From NCBI GenBank assembly GCA_036346375.1, contig CM070505.1, positions 51,582,626 to 51,646,625 on the forward strand: DNA of 64,000 nucleotides, in the 5' to 3' direction. The notes below the pieces were generated by a model that worked only from the letters and a program-made list of their open reading frames with translations, did no database searches and was not told the origin of the DNA. A program made the translations under genes and the position numbers. Within the stretch, counting starts at the first letter, position 1; each line of letters opens with the position of its first letter. The stretch is from Guadua angustifolia (Eukaryota > Streptophyta > Magnoliopsida > Poales > Poaceae). Positions 55,228 to 64,000 of this stretch are shown one piece after another.

Positions 55228-58200
55228 TGTAACGTCCCGAATTTTGGCCAGATTTTAAATTTTGGAGTTATTTGAATTTTTATGAATTAACCAACCTTTA
55301 TTTGCATTTAATTACCTTTAATTGAATTTATCTAATTTTTCTGGGATTTATTGGATTTAATTGGAATTTATTTATATCATTTTCCCTTGAGTAATTGAAT
55401 ACCAGAAAATATAATTATCAAAAATTAAAACTAATATTTTATTTAGGCTCAAAATGCTCTGAAATATTTTCTAGAATTTTTCTAGAATTTTTGAAGTATT
55501 TTAGTGCCCTAAACAATTACTTTGAATTTCTACAATTATTTTTATTCGGAAAAGTCTGAAATTCCTTAGCTACAGTGTTGGGCCGGCCCAACACTGTGCT
55601 GGCGCCGAAACCCTAATCGACGCGTCAATCCGCGCCGTTGATTCCCGATCGAACGGTCGATGTGACCGGACGACCTCGGGACGAGGCGACTGTCGCGCCG
55701 CCGTCGCCATTGGCCGCCGCAGATCGTGTCGGGGATTTCTTCGCGCGTCTCGAGGCTGTCCGGCGAGTGAAATAGGCGGCGTGCAGCACTTCACCCGCTC
55801 ATTTCCCCTCTCGCTCGTTAGCTCTCCCACCGTAGCCTTCTCGGGAGCTCGCCGTAGTAGCTACTCACCCCGCCACGGTTTCGCCGTGTTTCGCGCCGTC
55901 CGTCGTTCCCGCGCCGTCAAGACCACCTCCGAGTTCACCAAGCCGAGACGCATCCGTGTGGTTACTTTTTCGGCGAACAGACCGGAAGCGCCGTCGCCGT
56001 GTCATCTTCTCCAACTCCGCAACCAAGACCGCCCGCATCTTCATCGACTCTCGCGTGCAACCTCGGTACCGAGATCTTCATCCGACGCCCAAGGTAACGC
56101 CACGTAGTCCCGCAAATAGTAAACCGCTTTCGGTTAGTCTTGCGCCGTTAGATTGAATCCGACGATCGGGAATGCATGCATGCGTGGCGGATAATTCTCG
56201 ACGCGTGTCGATCCGCCGACATGTGGGGCGGCGCCGTTCACCGACCCCACACGTCGATGGGTGAGTCACCGGTATCTTGGCGTCGGCATGATGCGTCATC
56301 CGGCCCACTGTCGATGGCGGAAGGCGACGTGGTTCGCTCCGGTGCCGACCGTGTCGCTGGGGAAAATCAGCCGAAAAATCGGTGGAAAATAGAAAATAAT
56401 TCGGTTTATTCTTTTATGAATTTTCGAAACTTGTAATGGCTATAACTTTTGCATTTTAACTCGGATTTGGGTGATTCCAGCGCCCAAAAATTTGTAAAAT
56501 GTGAACTATTTATTGGTGATTTTTATTCAATTTTAGTGAATTGTTTGCTGTCTGTATTATATATTTATTGTGTGTTTGCTTGTACAAGAGTAGACTCGAG
56601 TTGCGGAATTAAATCGGGAGAGTTTGAAGACCGTCGCAGAACCTCGACCAGAACCAACTCCTCTTGAAGGCAAGTCATGCTTTGACCATATTGCCCTAGA
56701 TTTTAAAAATATACTTTGATTCAAATATTGCATGCTATGTTAAGTATAAATGATGTTGTTTATATGGGACAAGAGTTAAGATACCCATCTTGAATTATGC
56801 CACCTTGTTAATGTCATTATATGCCCTGAATACCTTGTCACCCTAAGATGCTTAAATATGTTGGATGCTAATATGATGCCAACACGGAGGCTAGACCGTG
56901 ATTAGTCGCTAGCCCGCTTGTATGCGTGGAATGACTTTCAAATATCAAATGAATATTGACTAAACAATTATGGAGCGATTTTGGAAAATGCGATGATGTC
57001 ATGAATTGGGCCGGATAGTGACACGTGTGGTGCTATTCATGAACCGATGTGGAAAATGGCATGTGTTGCTTAAGTATAAAGTGGGGTGGGAAAATGATTT
57101 GAGCAGGGGCAAGTGGCAAGAAGGCTTCGTGCGGGTGGGCTGTGTGGCAATGGGATGTATGAAAAGATTGTGAAGGTCGTGTGCGAGATGTATAAAATGG
57201 TTGTCTTGCCCGGACAATTAAGGACTTAACCTTGCGAGCCTTTGAGCTGAGTTCCGTACAACCACTTATGCGGAATGGGGCGGACCTAGTTAAGTAGGTT
57301 TCTAATATCTTTCCTTTGATACCTCGGGGTGTGATTACACCAAAAATGTAATCAGACGCGGAGGCGTACTGTCTTTGCGACTTGGTACCCATCTAACAGT
57401 ATGTGCTGTTCTAAACTTTGGCTCTGTGTGAGGAAGTGTTAGGAAGGCAATCTTCGAGAGGATCATCGCTAAGTGTTAGTCTCTGAAAGACTTTGTTACA
57501 ATCAATCGCTTTGTGTGGTGAGCGATCAGATCCTGTGGGTAAAGTGTCTGACCTCTGCAGAGTGTGTGTGTGAATCTATTGAATAGCCGTGTCATGTATT
57601 GGACATTGCTCGGTGATTACAAATCAAGGGTTAGATTTTCAAAATGAAAATGTGGAATGGGTGGTCAGGTGCCAAAAGAATCAAATTAGAGTCATGAGCC
57701 AAAACCTATGAGAAAAAGAATTGAGAAATTAATTATTAAATATTATTGATTTTCTTGCTTTTAATCTAGTAGGATTACCTATTAAAAGAAATCTTTTATG
57801 CAAAATACCCAATTAAGCCTTTCCTTTGGAATAAGCCATGCATGTAGTAATAGAACGCATTGTGCATGACTTGTTGAGTATGTTGTATACTCACCCTTGC
57901 ATCGACAAAAACCTCGGAAGAAGAAGAAGCCGTGCGACTTGGAATGAAGAGTTAAATCGAAGGCGGGAGGATTAAGGGTTAAGCCGCACTCAGTAGCCTG
58001 TGGCTAGAGAGGGTTCCGCTATCGTATTTTGCTTCCGCTGAATGAACCTGATACTGATGATATTTATCGCCCTGCGCGGCGAAGTATTGTAAGGTGGCCA
58101 TAAGGCCGTGTAACTCGTTATACTCCTGTTTGAAGTACTTTACTATTAATTCCGCTGCGTATGATTGTGGTACTTCAACCTGTTTATCCTGTGTGTACTA

Positions 58201-58266
58201 GCGTGATCCTGGACTAGTACGGAATACACAGAGTGTCCGAATCCGTGATAAATTCGGGGCACGACA
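55228..58266 (+). repeat. Left LTR, 3039 bp
   Basis: Starts TGTAACGTCCCG and ends TCGGGGCACGACA, with TTAGT (55223-55227) before it as the candidate target duplication; the other copy is outside the window. The part at 55560-56360 is GC-rich with long shadow frames on both strands, none with a recognised domain. Confidence 0.9.
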
Positions 58267-58270
58267 GGGA

Positions 58271-58283
58271 TGGTATCAGAGCC
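58271..58283 (+). promoter_or_regulatory. Primer binding site (initiator Met tRNA type)
   Basis: TGGTATCAGAGCC, four bases after the LTR end at 58266. Confidence 0.93.
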
Positions 58284-58483
58284 ATACTGACTGTAAGACC
58301 TGACCCTAGTTAGACTGGCCGTTTTGGTGGAGTCCAAATTAATTTCTAAAGAATAAAATCTGGACAAGAATAATCAATGAAATCTTGACTCATCTCTTCT
58401 TCTTTACTTCATACCTCTGCTGTATTTTTGCTATTACTTTCGTGTTCTTTAAAAATTGTTGTTCGGACGCGTTGCTTTGGCAG

Positions 58484-59210
58484 ATGCGGATGGTTCACTC
58501 CTTTGGAGAGCGTCACGGTGGCTACGCCGCGGAGCTCTGGAGGATGCTCCAGGTGTTGGGAGGCTTCGATCGTCCACTCTACAAGTCTACTTTGGATAGT
58601 CAGCGGGATTGCTCGCGGATGGGAGGCAGCCGCGACCTTATGCGCTCGGGAGCACGCTCGTGCTAGTCGTCCGCTTCGCCTCGCGGTGAAGCGAGCTAGC
58701 TCTGGCGGGCATCTGAGAGTGTGCCCGAGTTGCGCTGGCCGGATCGGCGAGGACCACGGCTTGAGCCAGGGATACCGCCTTCGTGTGCACCCGCGCTGGT
58801 GGACCCTCGAGCCGCTTGGACTGGAGGACGCGCGCCGTCGTGCACATGGGTCGGTTCGCTGCGGCACAGGAGGAGGTGATGGACGCCACGACTACAGAGC
58901 TGCAGGCCGTCTACCGTGTTCTGGAGGAGACCGAGGAGGCCTTACGAGAGACCCGCATGCACGCCGTTCGTAGAGGATCGCCGAGCTAGAGGAGGCTCTT
59001 TACGGGCAGGGAGAGCCAGACGCGTCATGGAGCTCGGCGAGCGACGAGGAGGAGCCAGCGCGAGGGAGCGGCGCCAGGCGCCGAGGACCAGCAGCCAGTG
59101 GAGCCCCCAGCTGCGCCAGTGGGAGGGCATGGGGATCAGTTGGCCCCGATGCCAGCTCACCCGCCGGTTTACGTGATCGGCGAGCCAGAGCCGGGTTGGC
59201 TCGATGAGTG
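58484..59210 (+). pseudogene. Pre-gag open frame of the long-LTR element, broken
   Basis: Between the primer binding site and gag lies GC-rich, coding-like sequence in shifting frames. First RMVHSFGERHGGYAAELWRM, LQVLGGFDRPLYKS; then SRPLRLAVKRAS; then MGRFAAAQEEVMDATTTELQ, YRVLEETEEALRET; ending near VYVIGEPEPGWLDE and a TGA at about 59210. The helical, Glu/Ala-rich segment and the acidic end suggest a real protein rather than leader RNA, but I do not know its function. Such extra frames before gag exist in some plant gypsy elements. At least three frame changes break it here. Confidence 0.55.
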
Positions 59211-59501
59211 ATGCTTTGTCAGAATGTCAGTGGCCAGCTTTTGCGTTGAGACTCACCTGTGTTGAGTCGCGTCTTTTTATTTCTGAACATTAGTATGCGA
59301 TGTTGTAATGAACAATTGGATGTGATGTTTGTGATTGTCATATGGTTGCATAGTCCTTAGACTATGTACTAAACCATACTTAATTATTATTTATGCTTGA
59401 ATGCTTATTGGTTCTATTTAAGTTACACCTGTTTCCCCGTATAAGTTCCATACTCGCCTATTCTTTTCCCCCTTATCCCTAAACCCCCGAAGAATCAACA
59501 G

Positions 59502-60500
59502 ATGGTGAACACTCGCAACAACGGAGCAGGAGGCAGTGGATCACGTCACGGAGGCAGTCAGGACCATACACCGCCACCCCAGGCAGCACCGCCAGTGGAT
59601 ATGCAGAACTTAGGCGCATTTCTCGCAGCACAAACGCAGTTAATGCAAACAATGATGACAACAGTACAACAACTCGGCTCTTTCGGTAGTCGCTAACAAC
59701 CAAGCTGTGAACAATGGGCCACGTCCCTACTCAAGATTGTCTGAATTTATGAGGACCCGACCGCCCACATTCTCGGGCAATGCCAGTCCACTCGAGGCAG
59801 ATGATTGGTTGAGAACCATCGCAAGGAAATTGCACATAACCCAGTGTGAAGGACATGAGAGGGTGCTTTATGCCTCTCACCAGCTTGAGGGAACAGCAGC
59901 TGAATGGTGGGAGAATTACTGCGCGTCGCAGGAGAACCCGCAGGAGATTACTTGGGAGGAATTCACCTTAGCTTTTCGTCAATACCATGTGCCGGAGGGT
60001 ATTATGGAGCTGAAAAAGGAGGAATTTCGAGCTCTGAAGCAAGGAGGCCAGGCAGTGGCCGACTATCTGAATAAATTCACTCAGTTAGCACGCTATGCAC
60101 CGGATGACGTAACAACGGATAAAGCAAGGCAGTCTCGCTTCATGAAGGGACTTAACTCTGGGCTTCAGGTGGGGCTGATTACTCACACCTTCCCGGATTT
60201 TCAGGAGTTAGTAAACAAGGCGCTCATCTTTGGAAGACAAGCGCAAAGAATCGGGCGACAATCATAAGCGCCGCATAGCTCGCAAGGAGGACGTCGTGGT
60301 CATCGAAAACAAAAATGATACCCCACAATTCACGAGTTCGGCCGAGGAACAATGTCGACGCCGCCACCAATGCCAAGACCAGTCGGACAAACCCCTCAGA
60401 CCCCAGTCAAGGTTGTTAATCAGAATAGTGGAAATCAGCAAATGGCAGGGAGGCGCTGCTACAACTGCAACGAGATGGGGCATTTCGCCAATGCGTGCCC
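59502..60500 (+). pseudogene. Gag and zinc knuckle of the long-LTR element
   Basis: Starts MVNTRNNGAGGSGSRHGG with DMQNLGAFLAAQTQLMQTMM, then TAA at 59694. It reopens at 59707 with RLSEFMRTRPPTFSGNASPL, EADDWLRTIARKLHITQCEG, LYASHQLEGTAAEWWENYCA, EEFTLAFRQYHVPEGIMELK, VADYLNKFTQLARYAPDDV and KARQSRFMKGLNSGLQ, the normal gypsy Gag core. The CCHC knuckle CYNCNEMGHFANAC is at about 60452-60493 in another frame. One stop and one frameshift split it. Confidence 0.88.
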
Positions 60501-61019
60501 AAAGAAAGGAGGCGTGACACGATGCGCTTCAATCTAGGAGCACCCGGCCAAGACCCTACCCAAGGAGGAAGCCGAGTACTGCACAAGCCGGAGCTACACC
60601 GAGCATTCGCACGAGGCGGATTAATCATATCTCCGCAGCGAAGTCCACAATGCTACGGACGTCGTCTTTGGGTAAGTTCTTAGTCAACTCAGTGCCAGCT
60701 ACAGTTATTATTTGATTCAGAGCTTCGCATTCATTCGTTTCTCGAGATTTCGCTATGACAAATAATCGGATGTGGTTAATCTTAAAAGTACACTCCTAGT
60801 TCAATCCACGGATCGAACTCCGTTCTAAGGTCGGATGTTCGGAGTTAAGCTACTAATAAAGGGTAGAGTTCCTAGCGAACCTTATTATATTAGATACCCA
60901 AACCTGGATGTTATCACAGGAATGGATTAGTTGACTAAACATAAGGTCAGATAGATTAGGCGTGGACGAAGAGTTGTGTCTATTGAAAGCCACGAAGGTA
61001 GGAAAGTGGAATTTCAAGC

Positions 61020-61860
61020 GATGGCGCTCGAGGAAGTCGATGTTAGTAAATAATCTAGAGACCGTCGAGATAAAGGATGTACCAAAGGTCGGTGAATACC
61101 CGGATGTTTTTCCCGAGGAATTACCAGAATGCCACGAGACGAGACATAGAGTTCAGTAATTGACTTAGTACCTAGAACAAAGACCGATAGCAAAGAGGCC
61201 ATATCGGATGTCTACCAAGAGTTGGTAGAAATGAAAAAGCAAATTGAGGAGTTGTTGGAAAAGGATTCATCGGATCGAGCTCGTCACCATGGGGAGCACC
61301 GGTTCTATTCGTTAAGAAGAAAGATGGGAGTTTTGGATGTGTATAGACTATCGCGCTTAGCGAAGTGACGATAAAGAATAAATACCCGTTGCCCCGAATC
61401 GATGATCTTTTCGATCAATTAAGAGGAGCAGGAGTATTCTCCAAAATTGACCTTAGGTCAGGATATCATCAGTTGAGAATCAAGACAGAGGACATACCCA
61501 AGACCGCGTTTTCCTCAAGATATGGACATTATGAGTTCACAGTTATGTCGTTCGGATTGACAAACGCCCCAGCATACTTTATGAACTTAATGAATAAAGT
61601 ATTCATGGAATACTTAGATAAATTTGTGGTTGTGTTCATAGATGATATTCTGGTTTATTCAAGAACTGATGAAGAGCACGCCCAACATTTGAGATTAGTA
61701 CTGGAAAGACTAAGAGAGCAACAGCTTGTATGCTAAATTCATAAGTGCGATTTACGGAAGAGTAAGGTAGATTTCTTAGGGCATGTCATGATTTGCCAAA
61801 GGATCATGATGGACCCAAGCAAGGTTGAGACGATTGCTACATTGGGAGTCGCCTAATCAG
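61020..61860 (+). pseudogene. Reverse transcriptase of the long-LTR element
   Basis: 61020-61160 has VGEYPDVFPEELPE, the usual lead into reverse transcriptase. 61365-61736 has NKYPLPRIDDLFDQLRGAGV, FSKIDLRSGYHQLRIK, FTVMSFGLTNAPAYFMNLMN and VVFIDDILVYSRT. Both catalytic regions (the KIDL Asp and the IDD pair) are intact, but stops and frameshifts at about 61160, 61350 and 61737 break the frame. Confidence 0.9.
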
Positions 61861-61984
61861 ATTTCGCAAGTTCGGAGTTTCCTTGGAATGGTGGTTATTA
61901 CCGCCGATTTATAGAAGGATTTTCGACAATTGCTAGGCCAATTACGCAATTGTTAAAGAAAGAGAAGAAATTTGTTTGGACAGG

Positions 61985-62300
61985 ATTGTGAGAAGAGTTT
62001 CCAAGAATTGAAGAAAAGATCGACATCGGCACGGTGTTAGTGCAACGGATGTGCATCGAGTTTCGATATCTCTTGTGATGCATCACGCCAAGGACTTCGG
62101 ATGTGTGTTAATGCAAAATGGAAAGGTAGTAGCCTATGCATCAAGGCAATTAAGGCCACATGAAGGAATTACCGAGCACGACGATTTAGAGTTAGCAACA
62201 GAGTGCATGCCACGAAGATATGGCGTCACTATCTTATTGGTAATAGGTGTGAGGTGTATCTGAGACCATAAAAGTCTTAAATACATTTTCACCCAATCGA
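61985..62300 (+). pseudogene. RNase H region of the long-LTR element
   Basis: 62051-62263 carries HHAKDFGCVLMQNGKVVAYA, SRQLRPHEG and ITEHDDLELA, the RNase H pattern (normally DAS..GLGCVLMQ.GKV.AYASRQL). The preceding acidic residues are out of frame. Reading degenerates after 62260. Confidence 0.8.
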
Positions 62301-62639
62301 CCTAAACATGAGACAAAGAAGATGGTTAGAAGCGATCAAGGATTACAACATGGGAATCCATTATCATCCGGCAAGGCCAACGTAGTGGTGATGCCACGAG
62401 TAGGAAAAGCCATGGACTAAGTTCGAAAGTGGAAGAAAGCCAGGAGAAGCGTGCAAGGATCTTCAGAGATTGAAGTTGGAAGTTGTTAGGAAGGATTCAG
62501 AGTCGCATTAGAAGTAAGGCCTATCTTGGAAGATCAGATTAGAGAAGGTCGGAAGAATGATGAGAAGATCGAGAGAATCAAGGCCAAGATGGAGGAAGGA
62601 CAGCAAAAGATTTTAAGTCGACTTAACATGGTACATTGT

Positions 62640-63450
62640 GGATGAAAGAGCGTTTGCGTACCCAACAAAAAGGAATTAAAGCGATTAATATTGGAGGAAG
62701 CTCACGATTCCAAGTATTCGATTCACCCAGAAGTGCAAAAATGTATCAAGATTTGAAGGAAAGGTTACGGTGGCGAATATGAAGAGAGAGGTTCTTGAAC
62801 ACGTGGCACTATGTGATGTATGCCAAAGTCAAAGCTATGCATCGAGGCGGCGGGAGATCTGCGACCATTGAAAATACCAGAGTGGAAATGGGAAGAAATC
62901 GAATGGATTTCATTACGGATTGCCAAGGACGCAAGGAGGTTATGACTCCATATGGGTTATCGTGGATCGCTTGACAAAGGTCGCACATTTCATACCAAGA
63001 AAGACCACCTACTCGAGACAAAGTTGGCGAGCTATACATGGCGAGAATCGTATGCTTGCATGGAGTGCCAAGAAGATAGTATCGACGAGGTACCCAATTT
63101 ACCTCAAGATTTTGGGATAAATTGCATACTGACAATGGGCACCGCTTGAATTCGATCTGACTTATCACCCGCAGACGGATGGGCCGACGAAGAGTCAACC
63201 AGATATTAGAAGATATGTTGAGAGCTTGTGCGTTAGCATATACATCAACTTGGGATAAATGTTTGCCATATCACGAGTTTAGTTACAACAATGACTATCG
63301 TGCAAGTCTTGATGTCACCTTTTGAAGCATTGTATGGTCGACCTTGTAGGGCGCCGTTAAATTGGAATGAGGCGAGAGCGTCGTGTCTTGGACGAGACAT
63401 ACTTCAAGAAGTCAAGAGCAAATAGCACCGATCGAGAAAAGGTTAAAGAT
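62640..63450 (+). pseudogene. Integrase of the long-LTR element
   Basis: Pieces in several frames: EEAHDSKYSIHP and CDVCQSQ (62695-62830, zinc-binding region), IWVIVDRLTKVAHFIPRKTT (62950-63008, first Asp region), DRGT-equivalent DNGHRL and SDLSPADGWA (63130-63185), and MSPFEALYGRPCRAPL (63310-63358). All the usual Ty3/gypsy integrase landmarks appear in order but are separated by many frameshifts. Confidence 0.85.
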
Positions 63451-63497
63451 TGCACAATCAAATGTAAGAGCTACGCAGAGACAACCGCCGTAGAGAT

Positions 63498-63910
63498 TTG
63501 AGTTTTGAGCAGGAGGATTACGTGTATCTCGAGTTACGCCTCGAAAGGAGTCCAGAGATTTCACAAAAGGGTAAACTTGCGCCAAGATATGTAGGACCGT
63601 TCAAGATCATAAGTAGTAAAAGCGAAGTCGCATATCAACTGGAGTTACCGCCGTCACTAGCGAGTGCACAATGTTTTTCATGTATCGCAACTCAAGAAGT
63701 GTCTTGAATTCTGAAGAGCAAACATCATCGAAGAAGTTGAGCGCAAGAAGACTTGACTTACAAAGAGCAACAGATAAAAATTTCGGACATAATGGATCGG
63801 AGAACCAGAAACAAGACAACCCGTTTTTGCAGAGTTCAGTGGGGCAACCACGCAGAAAGTGAGGCCACCTGGGAACGAGAGGAAGATCTGAAAAAGGAAT
63901 TCCCAAACCT
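63498..63910 (+). pseudogene. Integrase C-terminal and chromodomain-like end of the long-LTR element
   Basis: 63498-63707 has EDYVYLELRLERSPEISQKG, LAPRYVGPFKII, the GPY/F-type module of integrase C-termini. SEATWEREEDLKKEF and FPNLF follow at about 63843-63905, the ATWE.E..L...(F/Y)P..F end typical of plant gypsy polyproteins. Confidence 0.82.
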
Positions 63911-63952
63911 ATTCTATAGTTAAGCCTCGAATCTCGGGGACGAGATTCTGTT

Positions 63953-63966
63953 AAGGGGGGTAGGTT
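63953..63966 (+). promoter_or_regulatory. Polypurine tract
   Basis: AAGGGGGGTAGGTT directly before TGTAACGTCC of the right LTR; it primes second-strand synthesis in such elements. Confidence 0.8.
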
Positions 63967-64000
63967 TGTAACGTCCCGAATTTTGGCCAGATTTTAAATT
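63967..64000 (+). repeat. Start of right LTR (cut by window end)
   Basis: 34 bases identical to the start of the LTR at 55228. Confidence 0.93.

Larger units (their letters stand above)
55228..64000 (+). mobile_element. Ty3/gypsy LTR retrotransposon with ~3 kb LTRs (right LTR cut by window)
   Basis: The left LTR (55228-58266) starts TGTAACGTCCCGAATTTTGG. The same 34 bases reappear at 63967-64000 where the right LTR starts. The primer binding site TGGTATCAGAGCC begins at 58271 and the purine tract AAGGGGGGTAGGTT lies at 63953-63966, so it runs on the +. The interior (5.7 kb) holds, in order, a pre-gag frame, gag, zinc knuckle, protease remnant, reverse transcriptase, RNase H, integrase and a C-terminal domain. 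Very long LTRs of this kind occur in rice elements such as RIRE3/RIRE8 (by memory). Frames downstream of gag are broken many times. Confidence 0.93.

Noticed and set aside
55570..56436. Host gene in the GC-rich part of the long LTR
   Set aside because: Frames overlap on both strands, none has a domain, and the region belongs to the LTR defined by the repeat at 63967, PBS and PPT.

Overview
This is plant nuclear DNA, and most likely from Oryza (rice) or a very close grass. The coding genes have introns. The chloroplast Rubisco chaperone BSD2 is present. The Helitron ends have the TCTCTACTA start seen in rice Helitrons, and several rice-type transposon classes (CACTA, hAT-like, Tourist and Stowaway MITEs, Ty3/gypsy) are packed together. 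Nothing bacterial, phage or CRISPR-like was seen. Assignments rest on reading the sequence; no database search was run.

Only two genes look intact from start to stop with every splice phase consistent. One is a RanBP2-type zinc-finger, RGG/RS-rich protein of the TAF15/FUS-like plant family (+ strand, 24531-29636, 3 exons, 499 aa). The other is BSD2 (+ strand, 51027-53898, 4 exons, 129 aa). Both carry a short Helitron in an intron. BSD2 also has the end of a 12.5 kb CACTA transposon 243 bp upstream of its start codon.

Layout: 1-216, edge of a hAT-like repeat. About 400-3210, right part of a decayed CACTA element with a TNP2 remnant. 3215-4320, probable hAT-like element. 4321-6201, unassigned. 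6202-7646, hAT-like non-autonomous element with an 8-bp target duplication. 7695-12394, complete but non-autonomous Ty3/gypsy-like LTR element (gag and protease only; target duplication ATGTC). 12600-15000, AT-rich block with about ten alternating inverted copies of one motif. 15395-15640, tandem repeat. 17594-23160, an island of decayed exons on the - strand: a reticulon-like (RTNLB) C-terminal half and a MAP3K-epsilon-like fragment, with a GC-rich 5' exon-like block at its far end. 24132-24349, small Helitron. 24531-29636, zinc-finger gene. 30116-30387, Tourist-like MITE. 30626-31834, Helitron carrying a fragment of an ABCC (MRP-type) transporter gene. 32554-38237, Ty3/gypsy chromovirus on the - strand with inactivating changes. 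38316-50783, CACTA element with TNP2 and accessory ORFs in decayed form. 51027-53898, BSD2. 55228 to the window end, a Ty3/gypsy element with about 3 kb LTRs on the + strand; its right LTR starts at 63967 and runs off the window.

The two working genes are single islands in transposon sequence. Gene pieces have been copied or trapped (ABCC inside a Helitron; MAP3K-epsilon and reticulon pieces side by side), and transposons have landed in introns and promoter-proximal DNA. No new multi-gene system was found. The most notable items are the ABCC-carrying Helitron, the chimeric exon island, the CACTA end next to the BSD2 promoter, and several complete transposon copies whose boundaries are defined by target duplications.
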